Source: Paragonimus westermani
Taxonomy: Eukaryota; Platyhelminthes; Trematoda; Plagiorchiida; Troglotrematidae
Reading direction: 5' to 3'
Length of the DNA stretch: 64,000 nt
Assembly: GCA_008508345.1 (NCBI GenBank)
Contig: QNGE01000880.1
Span: 149,599-213,598, forward strand
In this document: positions 44,901-59,900 of the stretch, piece after piece
Layout of the letters: each line of letters begins with the position of its first letter
Position numbering within the stretch: position 1 is the first letter of the stretch
The notes under the pieces: model-generated
Database searches by the model: none
Told to the model about the DNA's origin: nothing
What the model saw: the letters and a program-made list of their open reading frames with translations, nothing else
Program-made: the position numbers and the translations under genes

Positions 44901-47900
44901 CTGAGAACTAGCAAGATATGCACCTTGGTCATAAGGGGAACACACGTTGATGAGTTTCGACGTTAACTGCGTGAAAAATCTTGTTTGCGGCAATCGAATC
45001 CCCAGGTTATTTAATGGATTTCTTACGATAGGGTGGGCTTGTTAGGTAATTGGATTCAAATGTGACATTTTTAGGCTACCCTCGTGGCTTTCTGGTCCAC
45101 CTGATATGCCTGGTATGATTTTTCTGCTGCAGGTTCGAATCCAGCCAAAGCTAGGGTTTTTCATCATTACATCTTATCTGAAACCTCAAACAGCTTGCCA
45201 GCGTTCCAACACTGAACGCTAGCTCATCTAGAGAATGCAATCAGAAGTGTCAGTATTTATTTACTGTACAACCTCCAGCTACAGCGGAGTTTCAGATAGC
45301 TAAGTTGTCTCCCCAGGATGGTGTATGGAATAAACACTTACCCATTAAAACATTTTGCTGGTTTAATGGATGGAATGACAGTCAAACTGTAGAGTGGTAA
45401 TGTTTTAATCGAGTGCCGCTTGTATCACAGCCTCAAAAGCTCTCCCATTAGCCTTGGAGATATGACATGTAAGGATACCATGGCTGGTGACTATTCTCCC
45501 AGCACTTTTCTTGAACATGATTCGACAGAACTACTGAGGTTGCAGCCAATTCTACTTCAGAATGCCGAAGGTGGTAAACAGACCAAAAAGATTCGCCTTA
45601 GATTTTTTCAGTTGGTAGAGGAAATTACAGATAGCTTTGCAGATTTTATGATCTTCCATTCGTTCATGAACAAGGAGTATTTTAATTCGTTCTATTCGGG
45701 TTCATTTATAAAATGAGAGGTCCGTTTGTTTTCACTTATAAGACAAATGCTAGTTATATCTTTTGCAACGAAGTGACTCACTGTATCCAATCTTGTTACA
45801 CAGCTTGTTATTGTGTGCGCGTGTCTATTCAGAAGTTCGTCACAGTGTGACGCGTCAAACTAACTTATGGTCTTACGAAGAACCAGTTCAAGGGCAAGTG
45901 TAGCGTCTGTTTGCATAAAATGAGAACTGCTTTCAACACCTAGGATGAAAGTTTACTTGCAGACCTTTTACTCTCTCTCTCCGGTTCAAAAAATGAGAAA
46001 ACGAAAATGGTCAGACAATAAGAAGTGACATCACAAAACTGAATAATGAATTTTCTACGACAGGATAGCCTGCAGGATCGGCCAGATTGAGATGCAACGA
46101 ACAGCAAATCTCACACTGAACAAGAAGTGAACAAATGGACATTTCGCCCACCGTCTGTGGAATGATAATTTATCTTGAATACAATTGAATTCATGTTTGA
46201 TACTCCTCAGATGTATTTAAGAACTGGTTAGTTACTTTAACATATTTAATCACCACCGGGATTTATCCACAGTTTTCTGGATAGTCTCAAACCAAAAATC
46301 TTTGAGCATTAGCAAAAATCGAGTAAGCCAAACTTTGTTCTGCTGTTCACGTTTGTTGTGGTTTTACCTGATGACACATTAAATAAATATGTCTGGCGAT
46401 CTAAGTCAGATTCTGGGCATCGAATGAAATGAGTGGCATTCTAAAATATACAGAAAAATTAACCAAAAAATTTTTAAGAAATTATTAAGAAAACTTTAAC
46501 CATTAATTTTAGAGAAGATATTCAATATTTTATGGAGCATAGCAAATGTTATTACAAACCGCCTGCCGTCTATGCAACAAACAATAATGTTCACGACTGC
46601 CTGAAATCTTCACTAGGGAGAGTAAACACGTCTTTTTCTCAGAAGTGCATAAATTTACTTTCTCAAACTTAATACTGCTACAAAATATCACCCTCAGTTA
46701 CTATTGCATTTTATTAGCAATCTAAAAGCAAACCACAACTACCTGAAGGCACTGAATACGGAAGAATGAAGGTGGCCATTTCTAGGCTACTCATCGAGCA
46801 TTGTTTTACACTTCGTCCACAGATTTGGGTGAAAAGAGGTCATTGTCAGTGTGATTCTGTAGTGTGCTGAACGGAGGAGCAAAGTGTGTTGGACAGTGCC
46901 TAGCTCTAAAGGAGAGGTTTATAGAGGAGAATAAAAACAGGTTGTGAAAGCCGTAAACGCGCAGCTGTGTTAAAAGTGAGCGTACGGGAATGCTGATGCA
47001 ACAATCAGGCAGATGAACACATTTGTGATTTGATCAGAAGAGCAACCAATAAAATAGTGTTGAATATCTCCTTCTACAGGGTTTTTGATCGAAGGGAACT
47101 TTAAAGCTGTCTGTCACTTCAGATGCAACCCCAGAAATGAGTAGTACTTTCAAATACAGGAAGACTACAACTATAACATTACTTTGTAAGATATCTACAC
47201 CAAATTTAGTACGAATGAATTCAAAGAGTTTGGGCATCGTGTTTAACATGTTATTGAAAAACCGATTGAGAATAACACAACGTTACGAGCAAGTTATAGT
47301 ACTCTACGTTTCAACCATCTCGGGTGTCTTTCCTAAGGCCTTCCTCATATTAACGTGATTTCCTGAGGAAGACCACCCTAGGTGAGTGAAACGTAGAGTA
47401 TTACAACTTGCTCCTAACGTTATTCTCAATCTGTTTCTCCAAAGTATCCTATCCTACCTATACTCCGGTTTCAGAGAAGGCCGCTCTAGACGTTGATCCT
47501 ATTTCTTGATGAGTCTGTTGGTGGATGGCTTGGTATGTACAGTATTTTCACAGTGTGCCCGGTCTTACTGCAGTAAAAATTTGTTTAATTCAACTAACCT
47601 GCCTGGATAAGGGATTTTTAGGAGCCTATCCATCTCCTAATGGACAGCCTATAAACACATTTCACGATGAGACATACAAGCCTCTATGTTCACCTTACGG
47701 TGAAAGACAGATGTAGAGCTGAACTAACTGAGAAATGCTTGAAGGCGAAACGTTCAACAGGTTATTCACGAGCGATCTGCTATTGTAGCGAAAAGGCATC
47801 CAAAAAAGCACAAACTTTTTTGTCCAATACGCTAGTCAGTGATGCCACGCGCGCTCTCGCGTTTGTGAGTCATCATTCCGAACCACAACACCTCCAGGTT

Positions 47901-50900
47901 TCCGTTCACGCATCACGTGCACTTCTGCCCGGTTTATGTGCGTGATCGACGCCGTCTATGGAGGGGGGGTTCTGCCTGCCATTCTTCGCCCTTTAGTCCG
48001 ACTGCGTTGGGCGATGGCTCGTCCGGTTGGTCTTGTTCTGCTCCATCTATCTACGCTGGCCTCTGATCGTAGTTCACGACCGCGTCGCGATATTCCTGCG
48101 AGTGTTGGAATAATCGCGCCTCAGATGTTGTTGTCTCTTCTCTTTTGCCTGCCATGTCTCGGCCGTTGGTCCGATCCAGTCGAGCGATGACTCATCCGGT
48201 CGCCCTCGCCGTCCCCGATTCGTTCGTTGTGGGGTTTTGGACGTGCCTCCACCCGCGTCGAGGTATTCCACCGAGTGTTGGAATACCCACACCTCCGGTC
48301 TGATTATCCACCACGCTATCGCTTGCGCATTGTTTGCTGTGGTCACACAGTTTGCATACACGTTCCAGTTGTTTACTGAGAATCATCCAGGTCTTCGGAT
48401 TCAGAGACCATTCCGCGGTGTTATTGTGGTAGCGTTCAGTACAATTCTGATTTGTTTTTGTTCATAAGCCCCCCCTCTGCAGGTTTTTTATCGCATCTCC
48501 AAAGGCCCAGAATGCTTTGCTAACCAATGACTAGATAGAAGATTCTACCAGAGAGTGGCTGCTTTTGGTGGTCTGCCAAATTAATTTGAAAATTCGGAAT
48601 TTAAATTAACCATATTCACGACGGTGTGCATTGAAGAGATCCAATGAATCATAGAAGATAGGAAACAAAGAAGTTATTTTTCATGCCTGTTCAGCAATAC
48701 AAAAACAGAGAATAAATAGGTCAGTAAATTTTACTTCCTGCAATAGTAGAAACGGCGATCATGAGTCAAAATCAAAGACACTTTCAAGGGGGCGGTTTTG
48801 CCTAACAGGCTTATCATGTTATCTAATTAAGGTTGTTGACCTGGAAAAGAAAAAGGTGAAATTCGGGAACACTTACGCATTGATCACACAACCTGTTCAT
48901 GGGATCAGAAACGTTTATACTTCTACTACTAAGCTAGGTGGGCCACTGAACATCCATCCCTGACAGTTTGTCCGTCACTAGCGTTACCTTAGCATTGATT
49001 TGGAGAAGGCATACTAGTCATACTACTGAATGGAGTTGTGCACTGAAGAATTTCCGCTAGTTTTGATGAGCTGATTTGGCTGGACTAGTCTTGAATCAGC
49101 TCAATTATTCGGCCGTGATTAATTCATGAACCACGAATGTTTTTGAGTGGCATCGTGATACTATGTAGACAAAACGAAAGAAATTACTATCTATTGGGTG
49201 GCTGATGTTAGTCGGATGGATAATCACAATGCACCCACGGAAAACCACTTACGGAAGAGGTAACTGTTACACCCTCGTAGGTTCGTCGTCATTAAAGGGC
49301 GTCTCGAGCTTGGTTTTACAACCGTTTTGTTCAGGTTCACATATAAATTCTTTGGTCAGTTTTCTGTCACTGAATGCCTCAATTGTTTCGCAAACCAATC
49401 ATTAGTAGTGATTTTTAAGCCCGAAGGACACCGGAATCGGCAAACTTATCAAACGATAGGATTTTAATAACCTTCAAAAACAAAAGGCATATGTCCGTAC
49501 CTGTTGTTATTCGCAAGCTTTCATATCTGATACCTGGAGTGTGAGGGTGTGGTCAAGCCCGTTATGTGAACGAAGCGGTGTGCCTGGATTCTAGCGCGAT
49601 AGCCGCAACCGCATCACTTAAGGTTTGGGCAGATTAGCAGTACCCAGTGTTCAACCCGTGGTCCAATATATTACATTGCGGAGTACAGATTGAAAATTTC
49701 ATTAACGACAAGGAAACTCAAATACAAAGGTTGTGTTCGGTGAAGAAGATGTTATCCATTACAATCAAATCATCTCAGAAATATTGGTTCAGCTTAAGAC
49801 ATTGATTTAACGGTGGTATGTTTGAATTGATGGCCTTCTTACGATGCCTCGACTTAGAAGAAAATTAGCGAATGGGAGGTGAAAACGTCTAATCAATAAT
49901 TGGTTTCTATAACTTTACGGTAGTAGCGATGGTACGGTCATTTAAGAATACACCGTGTAGCAAAAAATGTAGCTAACTCATCTTCCATCAATATTTCCTC
50001 TACCATCACATCAAACTTCTCACATGAAGCTTACAAACGGCTTGTTTGATTTCGTTTGAAAGTTTTTCATGGAAGAAGAATTACATGTTAAATTGGGGAA
50101 GTTGGCCGAGATAAAATTAAGCGATCATTATGTGCCGGTTGTGTCTGTAGAAGTGTGGTGTGAAGTTCTTTTATCGTCTCGCTTCAGAACACATCCAACG
50201 ACAGACCGCAATATGCTGTAATCTAACCTACCTTCGGATAGGTTCACAGTAGCTGCTATGCCGGCCATTGAGTTATACACCTTATCATTTCAATGTATGT
50301 AACAAGGTATTAAGCTCAACGGGTCATCCAAGAACTACAGATTTACCAGTTGAAAACATTAATCTAACCGGTGACCACGCCCTCGGAAATTACGACGTAT
50401 GAACTGGAGAGCTGGTTTGCTAGAAAATTGCAGTCTTTTCCTCAATTTAAGAAATGAGGAACGTCTGGACATATAGGGTGATTGTGTAGTCTGATGTGAC
50501 CAGTTCACATATCAACCAAGCTGCAAAGGCCCCCATATTATCAGCTAGTGTCTGTCATCAGTTTTCCGGCTAAAGCATACTCTCTCTATCTCAAGATCAC
50601 TCCAGTAATATCATCATGCACCAAGGTTATCTAGTTAATTTTATTAACAGCAATTCCAAGTGATATTGAAGAATGTAAGAAACTTGAGGTCCAGTCCATC
50701 AGGATTAATGCCGTATTGGCTGTTGCTTCAGTGAGGTGATTCAATCTTTTTTACATTAATAATGACTGAACTCCGGGAATTTATATTTTCAACTATTCTG
50801 GCAGCATGTTTTCGGTCAGCATCTACAGCGTAATTCACTTGAGAGTACAGTGTTTAGATGATGAGAAGATTAATGAAACATGTTCTATTAATCAGAATAT

Positions 50901-53900
50901 CTCCTCGTATGTCTCACATTGTTAAGATAACCCACATAGCCTCTTTGCGTTACCTCCACTATGATCTTTAGCGCGAACGTACGGTATATAAGGGCATAGT
51001 TAAACCTGTGACGGGTTCCGTCAAGTTCACCTGTGTACAGCCGTATCGGCTGGTTAAGTGAAATCTCCCCGTTCCACAAAGCGACGACTTCAACGTGTAA
51101 TGGTCTATGGGGAAACGGTACACGCAAAATGAATTGGTAATCACGCGGTGTTTGCATATATGATAACAGTTCCAATCACAGACGCCAGTATAGCAGCCTG
51201 ACAAAAGCGCTGTCAACTGAGTGATTACACGTATGCAGTTCTATAGAATCCTGAAAACAACATGACCGGCTAACCCTGAGTTAAACGCATCGGGCTGTGC
51301 AATTATATCTTGGCTCTGCATAGTATACTTGAGTATAGTTCACTTTCTATAGAGGATGGTTAAACGAGCTCGTTGTTTTCTAACAAGCAATAACCGAGGA
51401 AACTTGTTGATTTTGGCTTGGAGATATCGCCAAAGTGCGGCGGTCGTTTAACATTTTCGCATAATGTAATTATATTCTCAACGGCACAGTTAACTGTGAT
51501 GTCCCGAAGCGTCGAGTGACCTGAAATTCCGTTAGACGATTTTGTCGTGTGGTTGATTTTGAAAAAACATGTTAGCTTTTCTCCAGGGGTACGCACAGTG
51601 TGATACATCTGTTCAACAGGTGGTCGAAATGTGTAATTTAATCATTTTTTGCAAGGCTTCTATTACAAATGATCACAATTCAGCAGTCACTGTTACGTAA
51701 GCACACAAGCAAGGTGTTACCAATTATCCTAGTGACTTTCGGAATCTCTCTCCACCGGACGCTTGAGTTTTTTCTGAAAATAACTGATTATTTTTGCTCG
51801 TTCAAAATGTGGGCGTAACACAGTTTGAGAGAGTGCAAAAATCGCTTTAGTATGATTCCAATGAGATGACACTTCGAATACCTTGATATAAAGGCTAAGC
51901 TATTGTTCGTTAATTTCACCATGGATCTAAGTATACATAACTGACTAGAATCTCTAGGTACAATGTGTTTCTATCTTGTTTAAATAAACTGATATGACGA
52001 TGAATTACGTTCAAAACATCGTAGTCGTTTCGGTTTGATTTCGCACTATCGGACTTTATCCAGGAACATGGAAAACGTCTTCGGACTTTTTGGACTTTTC
52101 TTGTGCTTGTGTGTTCAACACCTTCAATTTCGTAATAAGCTGGGCGTAGTTCCACTTAAAACAAATCGACGTCAAACTTTAATATATCTTGGGAAGTGAA
52201 CTATAAGTCTTTTGCGTACTCATTTTTAATGCAAGTGAGAAGTACCCGACGTAGTGTACTTCATCTATTTAATCATAATCACAAAAATAAAAGTCTTAGT
52301 CATTTTAGTAAACTGTCACGTGACGTATCTTTCTTGAAAGACGCCTTTATTCAGCCACACAACTACAAATACAAGTAAGCAAAATTAGTCGAGTTACGTA
52401 GAAAATAACGGTAGGAATGTAGGTTTAGAAGAGTGTGGATACATGTGTAGACCTTGATTTGTTTGATGACGTAAAGATATGCGTGAAATATTAGGTTCAG
52501 CATGGACAGTTAGAAGTTCGGTTGTTGACATTTTGTGAGCTACAAGATCGTACGAAACAACCATACTGTTGTGATGACTTCTAGAATTTCTGAGCGGACG
52601 CTGAAGACGTTTTAGAGATCTGATGAGAGCGTCAAATCCTTCATTATAAAAATTGCGAAAAAAACACAAATGTGCAACAGTCCCACCGTGAGAAGTATCC
52701 ATGTCCTGATAAATCAGCTAATCCACTGCTGTACAGTGAGTGGAGATGTAAGACGTCACACGACGATGAGTATTCTTCTCACTCTGGTAAATAGGTCATT
52801 ACTAAAAAATGACCACATCATGTTAGTATTCACTGTGACACTTGGGTGATTAACAGTGGATTACTATTTGCATGAATATTTTGGAAATCACTGGAGAGTT
52901 TTTCTCATGCTTCTTTCATGAATGAGTGTTTTCAGTCGTTTAGTAATACCTACATAAAACATGCTCCGAATGTATCCATTTCTATTTTACTTTGAAATAA
53001 TTCTACTCCGCTTTCTAATTCTAGGATGCTGTTTTCTTCATCTAGTTTGCATCAAAGTTACTTAGCATCAACCGCTTTTAATTCCGAAGTAAACTTACCA
53101 TGACCGTTTTCTTTCTTGTACTAACTCATTCGGTATGAAACCTAATCTGTAACAGTTTCAATCTAACAGCCTTCCTCTAACAAGTTGAACACATTATCCA
53201 CTAGGCCACCGATGGTGAGGACGGAACACCCGAACTGATTAATCTGTCTTGGAGTGATCTAACTGACTGGACCTCATTATTAACTACGACACATGATGTT
53301 CAGCCAAAATAAAACGAACTATGGAACGTTGTGCTGATAGTAAGAAATGAAAACCTTAGGCCTTATCTATGCATAAGAGCAAAACCAAATCTGCCGCTTA
53401 GAATCACACAAGTCCATGGTGAAAATAGAATATGTACAACTGTTGATAGAACACTGATCATTTATCTAGGTAAACAAATCTTGCAATTCCACAACCGCAG
53501 TAAACTCATCGTATAGAGTTCACAAAAATAAACACCGGCGTCCTTGGGACTACACAGTTCGAGATAGAAATGGCATGCCAGCCTGATTCTACACCGCTCA
53601 CCTGGCGGGAAGTGGGTTACGTGGTGATCTAGTCGAATATCAGCCACCATATTCTACCAACTGTGTAGCGGCCATGGCTACGTGGAACTTGTCGACGGGT
53701 CCTATTCGGACATCGAGATCGTGGTGTTACACACTCAGACAGCTTCTGGACGACAACAGTCAACGCGTTTGACGTTCAGCGTGTATATCGAACAGGTCTA
53801 TATGTACACTATACTCTGGAACGTGATGTTGCAGACAGGCTAATTCGGTAAACAATGTTTCTAATTCCAAGGTGGCAGGTATCTCATGCAAGTGGACGTT

Positions 53901-56900
53901 AAATTAAAACCTGTATTTTTGCAGGTGATATACTGACTGATTCTGAGGTTAAAGCGAATGTTGGATCGTTCGTTTTGCGGCTTTACGTAGATTCGAAACA
54001 ATTTGTACCCATTTCACAGCCACTTTCTCTATGGAAGTTTAAATGCTGAAAACTTACTCACCAGAGAAACATGTCGTTTCTTCTAGCAGTTTCTATTTCG
54101 AGAGTTTCACTTTGATGGAAAAGCACTGTACATATTTTTTAACTTACAGTCAACAGTCCAGCAGAATCGAATTAGGTTTACCACTAAAACCCTTGATTGT
54201 TCGACTTTTCAAATTAATCTGGAGATAGCATAGTTAGAGGTCTGTACCATAGTGACAGCTCCATTTTACTGTTACACTATCACCTCACAAAGTTGAACAG
54301 CTGATCGGGTTTTTAGTCGGTCGGTCCAATTATTTCTAAATATGAAAATGTTTTACTTTCCTTTCGTTGTGCACCTACATCACTCATTTTTGTGCTAGCC
54401 CCAGCTCGGTTTCTGTTAATTAAAAATATCTACAGGTATTATTCTTGATTATCTGAGTGTTATTTTACGTCTCCATCACATCCAGTTACTCCAGGTGTCA
54501 GGTGTCTTCAGTTAAATGACAATTTTTTATGCGATTCACCACAACGCTTTAGAACTGTCTCGTTCTTGTTGTGGAAGGTTCCATTGTTCAGTATGTTTTT
54601 CCGTGCTGTTTATTTAACTTTAGTACGATTTTCTTCGCAAATTTTAACATATATATCGTACTACTGGTAAAGTAGTCCAGTCACTCACCCTTAGTATCTC
54701 AACGAGATATTGCAGGATATGATGACTTCCAAATAGAAAACGTTATGAGGCTATCCGTTTTGATATACGTTAATCCATTTTGAACGTTGAATCTTAGAAA
54801 ATGCAATCAGCTATTTGTTTGTCAGGTATTGCACTATTAATCAATAATTCCTAGCTTTGTATATTCAGTAGTAAACTATTTCGTACTTTTTATCCGTGTC
54901 TAATGCTGGAACTACACACCTATAATAACTACTAACTACTCGACTGCACGTAGATTTTTAACATGACTGCAAACTCCAAAGCCTATTTCGGTTACCGGTG
55001 TTGGGACAGACTGCTTCCATCTGGTCAATGAAGTCCAGTAGAGAAACCAAATCAACAAACAACTTTGTTGTACCAACACTCCACCAAATAACGTGGAACT
55101 CACGACATGACAAGGGTTCAGAATTCTTCCACCGCTTTTGATGCTTGTCTCCCTTAAAACTGAGTTGTTTAACAACTTCTGTGAAGTCGACTTGCAGAAA
55201 AATCAAAGTCAGATGAATTAACGATTCTTTTGTGAGCTTATCTCCGGAATTGGATTTTTCATTATCAGAAATAACTTACTCAACAATTCGAAACACTGGG
55301 TTACCTTTAACCACTACATCAGGGCATCAGGCCGCGATAATCGTAACCGAATAGGATTAACTGGACGGTGTTCCACTTAGCATGTTTCATCACGAAGAAT
55401 TCAAATTTGAGATAACTGACTGATTTGCATCAATATCAGTCTTACTGGTGAACAAAAACTTTTATTGTATTTTAAAAACAGTGCGAGACCAGACACTTTC
55501 TTCGTTGTAGCAATTAGTTTGAACATGAAGACAATGGTGAAGCCCTGCATTTTCCACAATATCTCCGTATGACGAGCTGGGCGACGGTTCTTATTGAGCA
55601 CAGTTTCATGCGCATGAAAATGTAGATATTCCTTATTGTCCACTTTGTCCACTCTGTATTCGAGTTTCTCTTTGTCATGATACATATGAATAGTTAGTCT
55701 TAATCAACTGGGAAAGTGGTTGAGGGCACGGGTTCAGATGTAGTGAGATGATCATACTGAGGGTGAGACCAGTGGGGTAGCGGAAAACAGCGCAGTGCAA
55801 ACCTATGCATTTCATCACTGTGTTGCTTTTTGACAAGATAGTGAATTTGCCAACGAATAATTAGATTTGTGTTACACCGCCCCCCAGTTACGTTGCTCAT
55901 AACGTGCTCTCACATGAAGGAATCCGAACGTAACGGATTTTTATGCATTGGCTATTTTGGCTTTTCACGTGATGCTACTTTCGAACACTACGTGTTACGA
56001 TCGCTCAGATCCGCAACCCCAGTTTGGACATTCTGTTACTGCCAGAAGAGGTGTTTCATGCAATATTCATATATATTTTGCGACGTTACTTTAATTAATG
56101 TAAGTAGTTACTGAACAATATGAAATAATGTTTCTGTTAGCAAACCTTCCGTCACATACACTGCATCCCACTTGCTCAATGCGGTGTTGTACACTCTAGT
56201 GATCGATTCCTTCTGATCGTCAGAACTTTACAACTCTAATTCTGTCCCATGCTATCAGCACATAATACAAAATGGATTGGTAGTAATGCACGTGCATTTG
56301 TGTTCAAATAAAATAGAAAAGTTGAAGATCGATCGTGTTCGTAATTGATAACTTCAGTAGAACTCACCTTAGTTAAAGGTAGGTGTTCACTTTTTTAGTA
56401 GCTTAACCGAAAGGCCATTCGTCGGAAAAGCTCGTATAAAACATCTGATCAACCAGCACACCAGCCCAGTGCACATTTGTGGATCCATATCAAACAGCTT
56501 TGGGAACGTGTAACTTACCCTGCCCATAGTGGCTTGTGACACAGAACGTTCAGTTGATCCAGGTGACTAGCATGTAATCACGATGTTCAAGAAAGACACA
56601 CCAGTGGGTTGTTCACATCTGGTGTGAAATGAGGGACCTGGAGTGGAGAATGTAAATACAGAGATGACGTTTATACACATCGCGCATTTCGTTAAATTAG
56701 GTGCATTGTGTCGACATAAAATGTTTTCAATAACAGCCCACTGAGGTAAGAATCATGAGGCGGACAGTAAAGCAAGTTCGCCAAATTTGTGCTATCTGTT
56801 GGCTTGATGCTGTTGATGAAAGGGGAATTTACAGTATATTGAGTGATACAAAATAAATCACGACCAATGTATATCTTCATATAATTGCAAGCTTGTGAAC

Positions 56901-59900
56901 AGTTACATGTCCACTTTGTATCGGCTTTTTGGCTATAATATAAAAAGAAATAATACTCCACCTACGGCCATACAGCATAAAAATGCCAATTTGTTATGAT
57001 TTTTCAAACTGAACAAACGTAATTAAGATACGTCGAAAACGCCTCTTGAGTGTGCATAATCTACAGGTGTATGAATGAGATGTCACTGAATAGTTGTATG
57101 GGCTGGTGGAACAGTTTTTGTCAGTGAATCGTGTCTGCTGACGAATTCACTATGAGCTAAGCTCCAAAAAACGATAGTTTACCCAGTTGATGGAGCCATA
57201 GCTTGGCACTTTTGTGAAAACGCTCTCAGCCAACAGTGTAAGGAATAGGTGAATCTGCCCTATTTGCTTACATTCTTCCTCTACACATACTTTAGGTGGT
57301 CTGTGAGAACTGTAAGCAGCACGAAATGAGACTACATTCATGGCCAATACTGTCTCCAGATCTTAATTGAATCCAGCTTATATGGGACCAATTTGGATGG
57401 CAGATTGACGACAGACAGCCAATCATATACTAACATACTTAACAATAGCTCTGAAGAATGAGCAGAACATTGTTTTAGAATACCTTTATGGGAGACTGAT
57501 AGTATTCGCAACGTGTGGAGTAGACGCAACGATATCGATAAAAATGAAACAACAAAATATTTTGGAAACATACGAAAGAGAACATGTCATTTGCTTCAAT
57601 CAAGTCAAAACTTGTGCATTTTGGTGGACGATATATATCCATGCGGATAGTGTCCCTACTCCAGCGAGCACTCTTAGAAAGCAGATAAATAGGTCTGTCC
57701 TTAGGCAAAATCAGACTCACTGATGAATGCCACAAGGTTTGTCGTGTGCTTACGTAAAAGTCGCTGTGGGGATAAGAAGTGTGTTCGTTAAAATATAGAG
57801 TTCGCACAGTTTCCTAAAAGGTGGCCACAACAGAATATATATATATATATAGGAATCTATTGTGCACTGACCTGGGTTGATTTTGATTAATCAGCTTTAA
57901 AGTTGAAGTTAATCCACTGAATGCTTTCCAACCATAACACCGGCTTTGCGGTTATTGAGTGTGCAAAAACCACTCATGCAGAATACATAATATTACAGTT
58001 TAATAGCCAAACATCTAATTTAAGTTAATCAAGCCACCGGATCGTACTATGTTAGTCTACAAAACATGCCTATGTTTACAGTTTACGCCTTGTCACTTAA
58101 GCGAGCTTAGCACAACTGAAACAGTATCGTAGCAATCTGTGTTCATGAAAGCCTATAACGTTAGGTTTATGGACACATTTACTTCACGAAATCGGGGATA
58201 AGAACGGCGCTGTAAATCGTTAAACGCAGTCAAAATGTCTGCGTAAAGATTGTAGAAACACTATTCCATCCTTACTTCCGCTATGTTGTTTCTAGGGAAA
58301 CGGAATAGGTGGAGCAGGCTAATTGCAAACTGTGGCTAGCATATGCCCTACTAACTAGCTTTAACAGGGGCAAAACTCAAGCATATTGACTCGTTTTAAA
58401 ACGGGCTGTATGGGAAGTTTATGGGGTTATGAATGCTGCGATCAAGTGAGTGACTTTCAATTTATACTGCAGGAATTCCTGCAGTGTTTCAACTATGCAT
58501 TTTACGATAGTGATAATGAACACGTATTAGTGCACACGTTTTCGATCGTTCATCTTGAGGCCGGTCTAACTCTATAAATCCCTTACTTCTTCTAACTGAT
58601 TTGCTGGCGTTTTACAGAGCTACATGACATTAAAACTGACCCCACCTAGAATACCCCATGCAAACCAATAAACTATTCATGTTTTTATCTTGCTTTGTAA
58701 GTGGAAGTTCATTCATATATATCACATTTGTTTGTACCCAAAAGCTTACGCGTACCGCCGTTGTCGTGATGATCGAAGTCAATGGAAATTCTGCCGAGAT
58801 GCAGTGAAACTGAACAAATGTTATGATCAAGCAAATTTGGCTATTCCATTCTGTCGGAAAACTTGTGGCAGATGTTTCCAAGCTGGAATATTTGGAAAGA
58901 CAAAGCCGCCAATTAAAGGTATGTGTGACTGATTGACATGATTTGTGTGTCAAATTTACACAGTCAATGCAATGGTTGAGCAATACACACGGCCAACAAG
59001 GGAACAAAGAATGTGGTGGTGATTGATCGGTTACACAGTGATCACCAAGCGTCTTCTGCATATGAGCTCCTTAAAACACTAAGCATACCAATATTTCTCG
59101 CCCTTTCCAACATGCATTACGTGAACACTAAACTCAGAACAGTAACAGCCAGTCGCACCATTTCATATTGTGTTCAAAGGCGAATGCAATCGGCCTGCTT
59201 CACACACGCACAGCAGCTTAGGTCCTCGTATTCTGTTACTTGTAGTTAGGTTCTATCATCTCCCCTCTCGTGTACTGTCTTATCAGCCGCAATTAGCTTC
59301 TGTTTTTGCGTGCTGGAAGCGCAGATTTGCCACCTATGTTGCGTGACATTGGTATAACTGTTTTTTTTTCGAAATTTGTTAAAACTGTAAAGCGCATTAA
59401 AAGACACCTCAACAGCTGTTGGGAGTGAGTATCTTTAAACAAAATTCAGAGTTCTCTTGATCTTATAGCTCCGGATACCGTCTAGGATTCCAAAATGTAA
59501 ATCGCCACGACTTTCTGGCGGATATTTGTGGTCCTCCATGTATACCAAAGCTTGTTTAAGGTTGATGAAAACTGAACTTAAACTACTGGAGGAACTTGGC
59601 AGTGTTTAGCACCTTCACTCAAAACAAACCCTTTGAGAACTTATGTAGAACCAAATTTAATAGCTTAAAGCTGACAATATCTTCATCCTGATAATAACTG
59701 TAGCTAGATGAAACAGTGTGCAGAAGGGTTTGCAAAGTAATCATTGCTGATCACATACAGCAACCAAACACAATGCACGGCATTTTCCTTTTGGTGTTGA
59801 CACAGTAGTGTTTGACATTATGAATAAAACTGTAACCGACACGAAATATTCTGTGTTCAAAGAATACATGTTTTGTAAACCAGAATACATTTAGACTCTG

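Larger units (their letters stand above)
44341..58744 (+). other. Intron 7 of the astacin gene
   Basis: 14.4 kb, donor gtaagt, acceptor cccaaaag. Contents: tRNA-like unit (45.1 kb), snapback repeats (47.26-47.44 kb), GC-rich tandem duplication (47.8-48.5 kb), tRNA-like unit (53.2 kb), a GC-richer block (53.5-53.85 kb) and a short TA run (57.84 kb). A 98-codon open frame near 45.42-45.72 kb has no ATG start and no matching splice phase. No exon was found. Confidence 0.75.

Noticed and set aside
45393..45719. About 100-codon + frame in intron 7
   Set aside because: No ATG at the start, no recognised motif, and the only near acceptor gives a phase that does not join exons 7 and 8.
52600..52640. 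CTGATGAGAGCGTC as another hammerhead
   Set aside because: The GAAA core element is missing (AAAT follows) and no helix III forms.
58630..59061. 143-codon minus-strand open frame
   Set aside because: It is antisense to the ShK exon at 58745-58918 and has no motif of its own; the + strand exon explains the conserved pattern.
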